The notes under the pieces: generated by a model
What the model saw: the letters and a program-made list of their open reading frames with translations, nothing else
Databases searched by the model: none
Told to the model about the DNA's origin: nothing
In this document: piece by piece, positions 45,102 to 54,309 of the stretch
Position numbering within the stretch: the first letter of the stretch is position 1
How the letters are laid out: each line of letters starts with the position of its first letter
Assembly (NCBI GenBank): GCA_030704425.1
Contig: JAPDHM010000001.1
Location: 1,709,825 to 1,773,824 of the forward strand
Reading direction: 5' to 3'
DNA from: Rhodobacteraceae bacterium IMCC1909
GTDB lineage: Bacteria; Pseudomonadota; Alphaproteobacteria; Rhodobacterales; Rhodobacteraceae
Length of the DNA: 64,000 bases
Position numbers and translations under genes: made by a program

Positions 45102-46814
45102 ATGAAACGTATCCTGATCACATCAGCCATTCCCTATATCAACGGGATCAAACACCTCGGCAACCTTGTGGGCAGCCAGCTGCCTGCAGATCTTTTTGCC
45201 CGCTACCATCGGGCGCGAGGCAATGAGGTCTTGTTTCTCTGCGCCACCGATGAACACGGCACCCCGGCAGAGCTCGCCGCCGCGAAAGCTGGCAAGCCGG
45301 TTGAAGAATATTGCGCCGATATGCATGCGGTGCAGGCCAAGATTGCTGACGGGTTTCGCCTGTCTTTCGACCACTTCGGTCGCAGCTCATCGGCACAAAA
45401 CAAAGAGCTGACACAGCATTTCGCCGGGCGTCTTGCAGATCAAGGCTTGATTGCAGAGGTCGATGAGCAGCAAGTGTATTCCCACGCGGACGGGCGCTTT
45501 TTGCCAGATCGTTATATCGAAGGCACCTGCCCCAACTGCGGCTATGACAAAGCGCGCGGCGATCAATGCGAAAATTGCACGAAACAGTTGGAGCCAACTG
45601 ATCTCATTGAGCCGCGCTCAGCCGTATCTGGCTCGACCGACTTGGAAGTGCGCAACACACGCCACCTGTATCTGCGGCAATCCTCTTTGCGCCAAGAGCT
45701 CAGTGATTGGATTGCGCAAAAAACCGATTGGCCGGTGCTGACCACGTCCATCGCGAAAAAATGGCTCAATGACGGTGATGGATTGCAAGACCGCGGCATT
45801 ACCCGCGACCTTGATTGGGGCGTTCCCATCCGGCGCGGCGAAGCGCCCTGGCCTGGAATGGAAGGCAAAGTTTTCTACGTCTGGTTTGACGCACCAATTG
45901 AATATATCGCCTCCGCCCGCGAATGGGTGGATGCCGGTAAAGGCGCCGACTGGGAACGCTGGTGGCGCACCGATAAAGGCGCTGCGGACGTGCGCTATGT
46001 GCAGTTTATGGGCAAGGACAATGTGCCCTTCCACACCCTCTCATTCCCGGCCACAATTCTGGGCTCTCGCGAGCCATGGAAGCTCGTCGATTACATCAAA
46101 TCATTTAACTACCTCAACTATGACGGTGGGCAGTTCTCCACCAGCCAAGGGCGCGGCATCTTTATGGATCAAGCGCTTGAGATCCTGCCGCCCGACTACT
46201 GGCGCTGGTGGCTTCTCAGCCATGCACCGGAAACCTCCGACAGCGAGTTCACTTGGGACAATTTCCAAGCGGATGTGAACAAAGATCTGGCGGATGTGCT
46301 GGGCAATTTCGTCTCTCGTGTCACCAAATTTTGCCGCTCCAAATTCGGCGAAACCGTGCCAGAGGGCGGCAGCTATGGCCCGCGTGAAACCGCGCTGATT
46401 GCGGGTTTACAAACTCGCCTAGAGGCCTATCAAACCCATATGGAAGCCGTAGAAGTGCGCAAATCCGCTGCGGAATTGCGGGCGATCTGGGCCTTAGGCA
46501 ATGAATATTTGCAGGCCGCAGAACCCTGGGCCGTGTATAAAACCAATCCCGGGGAAGCCGCGGTCATCATCCGCCTATCGCTCAACCTCATTGCGCTCTA
46601 CGGCCAACTCTCAGCCCCCTTCATCCCAGATGCGGCGCAAATCCTGGGCCAGGCGATGGGCCAGACCGACACGCTCTGGCCCGAAGACCTCGCCCAAGCG
46701 CTCACCCGCTGCGCGGCGCGCGATGCGTTCACCGTGCCCGAAAACCTCTTCGCCAAAATCACCGATGAGCAACGTGATGACTGGGCCCAACGCTTTTCCG
46801 GCATACGGCAGTGA
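45102..46814 (+). CDS. metG: Methionyl-tRNA synthetase
   Basis: 570 residues, class Ia. HIGH-like motif [15 protein letters not shown], zinc knuckles [17 protein letters not shown] (about 148-164), and the KMSKS equivalent [11 protein letters not shown] (about 345), in which Thr replaces the second Lys. Anticodon-binding helical domain after about 390. No C-terminal dimerisation (EMAP) domain. ATG at 45102 preferred over TTG at 45090. Confidence 0.95.
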   Translation: MKRILITSAIPYINGIKHLGNLVGSQLPADLFARYHRARGNEVLFLCATDEHGTPAELAAAKAGKPVEEYCADMHAVQAKIADGFRLSFDHFGRSSSAQNKELTQHFAGRLADQGLIAEVDEQQVYSHADGRFLPDRYIEGTCPNCGYDKARGDQCENCTKQLEPTDLIEPRSAVSGSTDLEVRNTRHLYLRQSSLRQELSDWIAQKTDWPVLTTSIAKKWLNDGDGLQDRGITRDLDWGVPIRRGEAPWPGMEGKVFYVWFDAPIEYIASAREWVDAGKGADWERWWRTDKGAADVRYVQFMGKDNVPFHTLSFPATILGSREPWKLVDYIKSFNYLNYDGGQFSTSQGRGIFMDQALEILPPDYWRWWLLSHAPETSDSEFTWDNFQADVNKDLADVLGNFVSRVTKFCRSKFGETVPEGGSYGPRETALIAGLQTRLEAYQTHMEAVEVRKSAAELRAIWALGNEYLQAAEPWAVYKTNPGEAAVIIRLSLNLIALYGQLSAPFIPDAAQILGQAMGQTDTLWPEDLAQALTRCAARDAFTVPENLFAKITDEQRDDWAQRFSGIRQ

Positions 46815-46996
46815 GCAGAGTGAGCCACTAAAAAGAATGCGCCTTCCGCCTCCAAAGAGCACAATTGCGGACTGGACAAGCGCCGTAAAAAAGACAATAA
46901 CGCCGCAGATCACTCGATCGGCTTTCAAAACGCCTTCATAACCAAGGCGAAAGCAGCACAGGTGATCGCCCCAAAACCAAGGTTTGAAGGCATTGA

Positions 46997-47070
46997 GGCG
47001 GGTTGGTAGAGTGGTTATGCAGCGGATTGCAAATCCGTGTACACCGGTTCGATTCCGGTACCCGCCTCCA
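46997..47070 (+). tRNA. tRNA-Cys (GCA)
   Basis: Acceptor GGCGGGT with ACCCGCC, anticodon stem CGGAT/ATCCG with loop TTGCAAA giving anticodon GCA, T arm CACCGGTTCGATTCCGGT, and encoded CCA (47068-47070). A tyrosine recombinase gene begins 150 bases further on, so the 3' end is a likely integration site. Confidence 0.95.
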
Positions 47071-47219
47071 CAACATGTTGTAAATCCCCCAAGAAAATAA
47101 CATCCAACAACGAGATATTGTTCACTATTTTCTGTACACAATTCGTACACAAAATATCGGTGTAGATTTCTATTTTCAGACGTTAGTTCATAATAACAGA
47201 TACTTATGGGTTTTTGAAC

Positions 47220-48419
47220 ATGAGCTACGGCGTAAAATCGATACAAATACACAAGAAACTCAGGTTGGACAAAAGGGCAGGGAGCGACAATTGGTATGCT
47301 CGTCTTACACTGCCAAATGGCAAACGTCTGGTTAAGACAACTAAGACTGAAGATATAGAGAGTGCAAAAGAAGTAGCACTGCGTCTTTATTATGAAGTTG
47401 ATGCTCGCATTCAAAACAAACTGCCAGCCACTACCCGTAAGTTTTCAGATGTCGCTAAACACGCAATCAACCGTATGGAAACAGAAATACGTGAAGGTGT
47501 GGGCAAGCAGTCGTACAAAGACTACACTCAGGCTCTCAACAAGTGGCTGATACCCTACTTTGGGGGTACTGACATAGCCAAGCTGGATTTGGCTGCTGTA
47601 ACGGCGTTTGATGCGTGGCGTACGGCACAGAATGGCAAGGTGCCAGCGCAGAGTACAATCAACAATCACAACTCAGCACTGAACCGTGTACTGGACGAAG
47701 CAGAACTCAACGGATGGATAGTAAAGTCACTGCGCCCCACACTGCTTAACAAAGGTACAAAGACACAAAGCAGAGGTAGTTTCACTGTTGAAGAATACCG
47801 CACGATTTATACCGCACTGCGGGGCTATCACAAACAGACAACCAATGAAAAATCAGCTGCTACAAGAGAAACGCTCAGAAACTATGTGCTGTTCTTAGCC
47901 AACACAGGTGTGAGGCATGGTACAGAAGCACTGGGATTATGTTGGCGAAATATCGAATGGTATGAGCGTGATGGTGAACGCTACTTGGCTATCAATGTAG
48001 ATGGTAAAACTAGTAAACGCACAGCCATTGCACGGGATAGAGTTGTGGACTTTCTATGGAGGCAAGCTCAGCTGAACAGTAGAATTTCAGTGGCAGATTT
48101 TAATGCACTTATTGCTGCCAAGTTAGATGAGCCTGTGTTCACAACACGGCTCAGTGCGACAGTAACCGTGCACAATCTCAATCGTGCGTTCAACGCATTA
48201 CTGGATGAACTCGATTTAAAAACGGGCGCAGATGGCAGAACACGCACGCTGTACAGTTGGCGGCATTTCTATGCCACAAAGGATTTGGAGCGTGGAGTTA
48301 GCACCCACGCCCTAAGCAGACAGCTGGGTAACAGTACACAAATGATAGACAGGCATTACAGCAAGTACAGTCCGTTGCTGAATGCTGAGTTGCACAGTGG
48401 GCGGAAGAAAAAACACTGA
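47220..48419 (+). CDS. Tyrosine recombinase/phage-type integrase
   Basis: 399 residues. N-terminal DNA-binding region to about 180 (SAM-like core YKDYTQALNKWLIPYFGG), catalytic domain after 185 with Arg in LANTGVRHGTEALGLCW, the His-Arg box as YSWRHFYATKDL, and the nucleophile Tyr in MIDRHYSKYSP. ATG at 47220 preferred over TTG at 47214. More AT-rich codons than the upstream core genes. It would catalyse integration and excision of the island at tRNA-Cys. Confidence 0.92.
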   Translation: MSYGVKSIQIHKKLRLDKRAGSDNWYARLTLPNGKRLVKTTKTEDIESAKEVALRLYYEVDARIQNKLPATTRKFSDVAKHAINRMETEIREGVGKQSYKDYTQALNKWLIPYFGGTDIAKLDLAAVTAFDAWRTAQNGKVPAQSTINNHNSALNRVLDEAELNGWIVKSLRPTLLNKGTKTQSRGSFTVEEYRTIYTALRGYHKQTTNEKSAATRETLRNYVLFLANTGVRHGTEALGLCWRNIEWYERDGERYLAINVDGKTSKRTAIARDRVVDFLWRQAQLNSRISVADFNALIAAKLDEPVFTTRLSATVTVHNLNRAFNALLDELDLKTGADGRTRTLYSWRHFYATKDLERGVSTHALSRQLGNSTQMIDRHYSKYSPLLNAELHSGRKKKH

Positions 48420-48528
48420 TGAGACACAAGTTGTTCAAAACTGCACGGTTTTATGCTGTGTATGGGTCTGGGGGCTTTAGAGTTGGGGTTTCAAAATCGT
48501 TCCGGGTTGGTTTTATTGGGCCCCACAT

Positions 48529-48649
48529 CACTCACACATCAATTTCAAGCTAAACCGTGCCGCTGCTCTCGCTAAGTGGCGTCAATTATTGAGCGCATAG
48601 ATTTAGGCTGCGCTAGCAATCTGATGCGAGTTCTCATTAGTTTGACAGC
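48529..48649. repeat. Diverged 121-bp repeat, copy A
   Basis: Aligns without gaps to 58123-58243 at roughly 82% identity by hand count (about 99 of 121), with about 30 identical bases at CAATCTGATGCGAGTTCTCATT and its left flank. On the plus strand copy A reads as the end of a reading frame (NFKLNRAAALAKWRQLLSA, stop), so it may be the 3' end of a lost transposase gene plus an element terminus. Confidence 0.65.
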
Positions 48650-48659
48650 TTCCATTCGG

Positions 48660-49705
48660 CTAATTTAAAGTGAGCCGCTCGTTGCTCAACTCAGGATGTT
48701 GGTATGCGGAAGGATAGGGCATGGGCTTTATAGGGCCCACTGGTATTGTTTTATTCCAGGTACGGCCAAAATACCCGTGCTTACAATGTGTTAATGCGTT
48801 GCTTTCTGCAACACCTGGCAGAGCATAGACGCGACAAAGCCACCGCCATAGGTGGGGGTAATCTAAAATTTTTGCTCCATTTAATTTCATTCTCAAATAG
48901 TAAATTGGATCATGCCGATACAGCGTCGGAAATAGGCGTAGGTCAGCCTCAGTGAAATTGGCACCTGTTAAAAATGGACGGTCATCGACTGCCAGCTTTT
49001 TTTCAAGTTCGCTCAAGGTTTGGAAATAATCATAAAACGCTTTGGCATAAATTTGTTGATCGGATGAGAAGCCTGCTTTGTACGCACCATTGTTGATGCT
49101 CGTATATATTATTTTATTTAATATATCGATTTCGTTTCGCAACGTGTCATCTTCTGGATAAAGGTACGTTTGCTCTCTCATGTTAGCAGTCAACGCATTT
49201 GCATGTCTGTCTAACATTCGGATAATTTCAGCGCTTTCGTTATTTACAATTCGTTTTGTTTTCTTGTCATAAAGGATGGGTACGGATTGATCAGTGGAAC
49301 CTTCAGCGGCATAAATTTCTTTTATTAAACTATAGGATTTTTCTGTCGCAGTTTCTGATGTGCATTCAGGTAGTGGCGCACCAGTGGCGATTGCAACACG
49401 TTCAGGTGCAAATTGCCATAAGTTAGGTCCAGCACGGTCATCTGCTTCTGTACGGCTTGGGAACACCACATCCATCGTAATGCTACTTTGGAGACCAAGA
49501 ATATTGCGAGCGAGGCTGGCGCGATGGCACCACGGACAATTGAACGCAACAAATAAGTGGTATCTATTTTTTCAGGTTGGAAGTCTGGATCACCAATTGC
49601 ATGCCGAAACCCGCTAACACCACGTACAAACTCTCCACTTACTCGGCGTTTCATGGCATTTTTTTGTGTTTCTTCAATTGAAGTGTTTAGGGGTGATTTC
49701 ACCAT
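48660..49705 (-). pseudogene. Glutathionyl-hydroquinone reductase-like GST, frameshifted
   Basis: Two frames together make one protein of about 347 residues. N-terminal frame from ATG at 49705 runs to DPDFQPEK; at an A6 run (49567-49572 on the plus strand) it must slip to continue NRYHLFVAFNCPWCHRASLAR and then the C-terminal frame ending at 48660. Adding one A restores the family sequence. The active site is CPWC (Ghr/YqjG proteins have CPWx). C-terminal helical GST domain with INNGAYKAGF and LTGANFTEADLRLFPTL. Either a true homopolymer mutation or a sequencing error. Third gene of the yqjG operon. Confidence 0.8.
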
Positions 49706-49732
49706 TTTTTTCCCGTTGGCTGCGCTACACGT

Positions 49733-51265
49733 TTATTTGTTAAACCCAGCAAAGTTAACGCCGCTTAGGTCTGCCATCTCCCGCTTCCAGGTTGTGATGT
49801 CAGAATGTTGGAAATCAGACAAAGACGAACGTCCACATGCCCGCGCTAGAACCTGCATCAATTCAACACTTGAGCCAAAATAACGCGCTAGTTTTTCTGC
49901 ACCTATTTGCACATCCAACCGCTTGCGTAATTCAGGTTTTTGCGTCGCCACCCCAACGGGGCAATTATTGGAATTGCACATTCTGGCTGCGATACACCCT
50001 ACTGCCTGCATTGCTGAATTTGATAATGCTATCGCATCTGCACCGAGAGCCATTGCCTTGGCAAAATCTTCCGCCATTCGCAATCCACCCGTAATCACAA
50101 GCGTAACATCACGCCCTGATTTTGCGTCCAAATGTCGACGTGCCCGCGCAAGTGCTGGAATTGTTGGTACTGATATATGATCTCGAAAAATCAAGGGTGC
50201 TGCGCCTGTGCCTCCGCCACGACCGTCAAGGATGATATAATCTGCACTGGCTGCCAGAGCAAAATCAATGTCGTCCTCTATGTGGTTTGCTGACAATTTA
50301 AATCCGATCGGAATACCACCAGAACGTTCACGTACTTCATCGGCCACTTTTTTGAAATCAGCGGGCGTATGGAGGTCAATAAAGGTTGCAGGTGAAATAG
50401 CACTTTGGCCTGGCTTTAACCCACGCACCTCTGCGATTTTATCTTGAACTTTTTCGCCAGGAAGGTGCCCACCGGTTCCAGTTTTTGCGCCTTGGCCGCC
50501 TTTGAAGTGAAACGCTTGCACGCGTTCTACCAATTCAGGCTTCCAACCAAATTTAGCAGAGGCAAGTTCATAGAAATATCGTGCATTTTCGGCCTGTTCT
50601 TCGGGCAACATCCCACCTTAGCCTGAGCAAATTCCGGTGCCTGCCAACTGTGCCCCGCGAGCAAGAGCTATTTTTGCCTCTTCTGACAAAGCACCATAGC
50701 TCATGTCAGAAACAAACAAAGGTATATCAAGCTTCAAAGGGTTTTCTGCACGTGGGCCAATAGTTACTGATGTTCTAACAGGCACGTTGTCCAATAGTGG
50801 TTTGCGTGCCATTTGAGCTGGTAGAATTTGAATGTCATCCCAATGCGGCAGATCCTTACGTGGGACGCCCATTGACCCCATTTCGCCATGATGTCCGAGT
50901 TTAGATAAACCATCACGTGCCAGTTCATGAATGCGTGCAACTGTGGGTTCCTCAGGGGTTGCTATTGCTACCGGGATTTCAGATTTTGGTACCGGTGCGG
51001 GATCACCAGCATTTAGCTCACCCAAAGTAGCATGTGTTCCATCGCAAAATGGCGCATTTGCAGTCGATTTACACTGACACAACCCCGCAGCCCCAGTTTT
51101 TTCGGTTGTGAACCTCAGGGGCTTAATATCTGTGCCTGCATGTGAACCATCACAAAATGGTTGGCTTTGGGAGAGACCGCACTGACACCAAAAGTAATTT
51201 TTACCTGCCTCCAGCTCTACTTTGATCGGCCTTAAATTTGCGATAATTGGAAAAGTTTGCGCCAT
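49733..51265 (-). pseudogene. Tandem CDGSH + glutamate synthase-like FMN protein, interrupted by TAA
   Basis: 510 codons with one in-frame TAA (50618-50620) at codon 216. Part 1: two CDGSH [2Fe-2S] modules, CQCGLSQSQPFCDGSH (about 27-42) and CQCKSTANAPFCDGTH (about 63-78), then the start of a GltB-type FMN barrel. Part 2 continues GGMLPEEQAENARYFYEL, FKGGQGAKTGTGGHLPG, SADYIILDGRGGGTGAAP and CNSNNCPVGVATQ. The stop replaces the Glu of the family motif GTGICSGEGGMLPEEQ (GAA to TAA). It may be dead, read through, or a sequence error; ATG 50611 could also restart part 2. 3 bases after yqjG. Confidence 0.85.
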
Positions 51266-51268
51266 TGT

Positions 51269-52249
51269 CTATCCTAATTTTGTGCGGTCGTGCGGCAATG
51301 CAAAGTCGATTACTGGCCCAGTTGGGATCACGCGAGATGGGTTGATCGTTTCATGGCTGGCATAATAGTGATTTTTAATATGTTCCATATTCACAGTCTT
51401 TGCCACACCGGGCTGTTGATATAGATCACGCACATATCCAGATAGGTTTGCGTAGTCGGAGATACGCCGAATATTACATTTGAAATGCCCTACATAGACA
51501 GGATCAAACCGTACCAAAGTAGTGAATAAGCGCCAGTCGGCTTCAGTAACTGTATCACCGGTCAGATACCGCTGGTTTGAAAGGCGTGCATCAAGCCAGT
51601 CGAGCGTTTCAAATAAAGGCAAAACGGCATCTTCATAAGCATTTTGTGTGGTTGCAAACCCAGCTTTGTAAACACCATTATTCACCGTATTATATATCCG
51701 GTCGTTTAACGCGTCTATCTCTGTTCGTTTTGGTTCGGGGTAATAATCACCCGCAGTTGCACCAATTCCATCAAAGGCAGAATTGAACATCCGAATTATC
51801 TCAGGGGATTCATTTGATACAATGGTATTGTTCTTCTTGTCCCATAAAACTGGAACTGTAACACGGCCAGAATAATCTGACATCGCTTTAGTATAGACCT
51901 CATACATATAATTTGAACCGTTAACAGTATCTGGAACTGCGCCATCTCCAGGTTCAAATGTCCAGCCTTTGTCAGCCATGTACCAATGCACAACTGACAC
52001 CGAAATCATCTTTTCTAACCCTTTTAACTCTCGAAAAATCAATGTTCGATGCGCCCAGGGGCATGCAAGTGATACATATAGATGGTAACGGCCAGTCTCA
52101 GCCATGAAGCCAACATCTCCACTTGGGCCGGCTGATCCATCTGAAGTAATCCAGTTGCGAAACTGTGGCGCTGTGCGCACAAAATGGCCGCCTGTCTCTT
52201 TGGTGTCATACCACTGATCGACCCAACGTCCGTCTTGTAATAATCCCAT
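51269..52249 (-). CDS. yqjG: Glutathionyl-hydroquinone reductase
   Basis: 326-residue Xi-class GST that reduces glutathionyl-hydroquinones to hydroquinones. Active site YVSLACPWAHRT (Cys about residue 61), preceded by FVRTAPQFRNWITSDG; C-terminal domain with VNNGVYKAGFATTQNAYEDAV and LTGDTVTEADWRLFTTLVRFD, ending NPSRVIPTGP. Intact. AGAAGGCG precedes the ATG. First gene of a three-gene operon with the CDGSH-GltB protein and a second, frameshifted paralogue. Confidence 0.92.
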   Translation of the reverse strand: MGLLQDGRWVDQWYDTKETGGHFVRTAPQFRNWITSDGSAGPSGDVGFMAETGRYHLYVSLACPWAHRTLIFRELKGLEKMISVSVVHWYMADKGWTFEPGDGAVPDTVNGSNYMYEVYTKAMSDYSGRVTVPVLWDKKNNTIVSNESPEIIRMFNSAFDGIGATAGDYYPEPKRTEIDALNDRIYNTVNNGVYKAGFATTQNAYEDAVLPLFETLDWLDARLSNQRYLTGDTVTEADWRLFTTLVRFDPVYVGHFKCNIRRISDYANLSGYVRDLYQQPGVAKTVNMEHIKNHYYASHETINPSRVIPTGPVIDFALPHDRTKLG

Positions 52250-52273
52250 GATATTCGCCTTCTATTATTGCCA

Positions 52274-52291
52274 GGGTAGCCTTCGCTACCC
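52274..52291 (-). other. Leader hairpin upstream of yqjG
   Basis: GGGTAGC-CTTC-GCTACCC, 7-bp perfect stem, 25 bases before the yqjG start and just before its ribosome site. Could be a leader structure; no U-tract follows on either strand. The rest of 52250-52503 holds no gene I can support. Confidence 0.4.
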
Positions 52292-52503
52292 AGGCGAGGT
52301 TTTGGAGTCGTAACTTAGGTTTTTCGTCATTTACAGCTTACGAGAGTTAAACTTTTTACTCGGTATGATCTTGAGGTTTTCGAAATTAAACAGCTTTGCC
52401 CGCTTCAAGTATGTTCACTCTGATAAAGCCAGCACAAGAATTTAAGCTATGACTGCAATCTCTGGCTGGTCTCATTTGTTTGACCGATCCCTTTAGAAGA
52501 CAA

Positions 52504-53043
52504 TCACCAAAGCATCCTACGCAAAGTGCGGTCCTTGTCCAAAAGATGGTGTTTTAACGCTCCACCTGCGTGGACGAAAACCACTACCGCTATTCCGTAG
52601 GAAACATAAATATGGAATTCAATTGCCAAGTCACGGATTTTTTCTGAAGTCACAAGGACAGCAGGAATGTCAAAGGTATTAAACATTGAAACATTTTGAC
52701 CAGTGAATGTCGTAAATATATAACCGGAGACTGGAATTGTTATCAAGCTTGCAAAGAGGAGTAAATGTGCGAACTTTGAGGCTAGTTTTTCTAACTTTGT
52801 GTGACTTTCTAATGGAGGCGGACGCTTCCGGAATTTGTTAAGCAGGAGGATCAGACCCATCAGGAAAACCATAACACCAAAAGACTTGTGCAGGGTTGGC
52901 GCAAGATAATACCAGCTGGAATAAAAGGAGAGTTCTACAATCCACCAACCCGAAACGATCAGGCCAATCATATGTCCCGCGATCAACCAGTGCAGCAGTT
53001 TTGTGCTGAAAGAAAATGATTTCTTTTTAATTTCGGAAGTCAT
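52504..53043 (-). CDS. Cytochrome b561-family membrane protein
   Basis: 179 residues, four membrane helices. Haem-ligand histidines are in the right places: LLHWLIAGHMIG (helix 1), APTLHKSFGVMVFLMG (helix 2), FAHLLLFASLITIPVSGY (helix 3) and IEFHIYVSYGIAVVVFVHAGGALKHH (helix 4, His split across the motif). Di-haem quinol:acceptor electron carrier. GGAGACCTGCG precedes the ATG. Lies 64 bases after yceI, a common partner of b561 genes. Confidence 0.88.
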   Translation of the reverse strand: MTSEIKKKSFSFSTKLLHWLIAGHMIGLIVSGWWIVELSFYSSWYYLAPTLHKSFGVMVFLMGLILLLNKFRKRPPPLESHTKLEKLASKFAHLLLFASLITIPVSGYIFTTFTGQNVSMFNTFDIPAVLVTSEKIRDLAIEFHIYVSYGIAVVVFVHAGGALKHHLLDKDRTLRRMLW

Positions 53044-53073
53044 CGCAGGTCTCCATGCAAATGATGTTTGAAA

Positions 53074-53098
53074 CTGTCCCGATCATCTGCCGGGACAG
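53074..53098 (-). terminator. Intercistronic hairpin between yceI and the b561 gene
   Basis: On the minus strand CTGTCCCG-N9-CGGGACAG, a perfect 8-bp stem, then TTTC. It starts 9 bases past the yceI stop. The T-tract is short, so it is more likely a partial attenuator or an mRNA-stabilising structure than a full stop. Confidence 0.5.
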
Positions 53099-53107
53099 CT
53101 TAAGGTT

Positions 53108-53686
53108 CTATTTGTCTTTTATTGCTTCGATCTGCAGCGTTACATCAACTAACTCAGCTGCCGGACCAAGATTGAAGTCCATGCCGAAGTCTTTACGTGT
53201 CATCTTGTAGGTTCCTTCAAATCCGACGCGATAACCGCCCCATGGATCCTTACCTTCTCCAATCTTCTTGATCGGGAAATCTATGTTTTTGCTGACACCT
53301 AAAAAAGTTAATATGCCTGTCAAAGTTCCACCAGAAGCGTCACCACTAAATTTGGTGCTTTTGAAGGTAGCGTTTGAAAATTTTGCTACGTTGAAGAAAT
53401 CGCCACTGCGCAAATGCTTGTCGCGATCAGCCCAATTTGTATCTAGGCTAGTGGTGTCGATGCTGACTTCGACGCTTTGACTCTCTTCTCCTACAGCTGG
53501 GTCATACTTCAATTTTCCTGCGATTGTGTTGAAACGGCCCGACAGCTTTGAAACTCCCAAATGGCTGGTTTCAAATTTTACAAAGGAATGTGAGGGATCG
53601 ATCGTATAACTCTCGGCCTGCGTCAACACGGGCAGTGTTAGCGATAAGGATACTCCAAGCGCGATCGTTTTTAAAATAGTGTTCAA
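53108..53686 (-). CDS. YceI-family periplasmic lipid-binding protein
   Basis: 192 residues with a signal peptide ending LPVLTQA before ESYTIDPSHS. YceI lipocalin-like fold that binds isoprenoid lipids such as ubiquinone: SFVKFETSHLGVSKLSGRF, FNVAKFSNATFKSTKF, GVSKNIDFPIKKIG and RKDFGMDFN. Start is probably TTG at 53686, which has GGAGAAG 6 bases upstream and gives a normal signal peptide; ATG at 53740 would add a poor extension. Paired with cytochrome b561, suggesting quinone-linked work in the envelope. Confidence 0.88.
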   Translation of the reverse strand: MNTILKTIALGVSLSLTLPVLTQAESYTIDPSHSFVKFETSHLGVSKLSGRFNTIAGKLKYDPAVGEESQSVEVSIDTTSLDTNWADRDKHLRSGDFFNVAKFSNATFKSTKFSGDASGGTLTGILTFLGVSKNIDFPIKKIGEGKDPWGGYRVGFEGTYKMTRKDFGMDFNLGPAAELVDVTLQIEAIKDK

Positions 53687-53763
53687 GTTACTTCTCCAAG
53701 TTAGAAGGATAATTCTTCGGATTAGGCTAACATTTAGCAATCTCTGGGAAACCTATTCGTAGC

Positions 53764-53803
53764 ATTGGCTGGGCGGTTGCCATTGCGCAGTTACCCAGCC
53801 AAT
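53764..53803. repeat. 10-bp-stem inverted repeat
   Basis: ATTGGCTGGG (53764-53773) and CCCAGCCAAT (53794-53803) are exact inverted copies, with a 20-base centre. It lies just after the 43-residue gene (minus) and 77 bases upstream of yceI. No T-tract follows, so it may be a structural or regulator-binding element rather than a terminator. Confidence 0.5.
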
Positions 53804-53811
53804 ATTCATTT

Positions 53812-53943
53812 TCAGGATTTTTGAGCCTGACGGGTTTCATAGGCAGTTTTCTTTTCTTGATACTCTTCCTCAGAGAGAGCATGCCACCCGATACAGTTGC
53901 CTGTCGGAGAGCGGCCACATCCACATTTTGGTGATTCAGTCAT
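53812..53943 (-). CDS. 43-residue Cys-rich protein
   Basis: Short gene, ATG at 53943 with GAAGGA 8 bases upstream. The protein begins TESPKCGCGRSPTGNCIGWH, then ALSEEEYQEKK and a charged helical tail ending QAQKS. Three cysteines and one histidine in a C-x-C-x8-C-x3-H pattern suggest a metal or Fe-S site. Similar segments occur next to CDGSH domains in other proteins (from memory, uncertain), and a tandem CDGSH protein is encoded 2.7 kb away. Function unknown. Confidence 0.65.
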   Translation of the reverse strand: MTESPKCGCGRSPTGNCIGWHALSEEEYQEKKTAYETRQAQKS

Positions 53944-54309
53944 TTCTTTTCCTTCTCAGTTTCTTTGTGTGTGTGGATAATTGCTTGCCCCTGAATAAAT
54001 TATAATGCCTGAAGCTGAGACCCTCTTGTTCTAAAAATGAGATCTGTTGAATAAACTTGAATGGTAGATCGTGTTTGCCATGAAATCTGTGAACTCAAAC
54101 AAAGGTCTTCAGCATATGGAACTGAATCTTTGTAGTCCTTGGATGAAGTTAGTCATAATCAAGGATCGAGAATGTTCACAAAAACCTGGTTCAATGCTGA
54201 TGGTATTAAAGTTTTGAGGTGGGTCAAAAATCAAAAATAACTACGCTTCTCGGATGCTGGGCCTTATTCGATTAGGCTGAAGCCTAATGCCCGGTGCGCA
54301 GTTGTGCCG
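53944..54309. other. 366-base AT-rich intergenic region
   Basis: No convincing gene. Short open frames occur on the plus strand (for example MFTKTWFNADGIKVLRW, about 54171-54240, ending in a stop) that look like debris of a lost gene. The hairpin ATTAGGC-TGAA-GCCTAAT (54271-54288) sits just past the lysR stop and may end lysR transcription, although no T-tract is present. Confidence 0.4.

Noticed and set aside
47065..47090. Palindrome ACAACATGTTGT just after tRNA-Cys as an att core
   Set aside because: It is short and unique in the window; without a second copy it cannot be called an attachment site.
46611..47414. Long minus-strand open frame opposite metG and the tRNA-Cys
   Set aside because: It is antisense to strongly supported metG and to a tRNA, and its sequence shows no domain or ribosome site.
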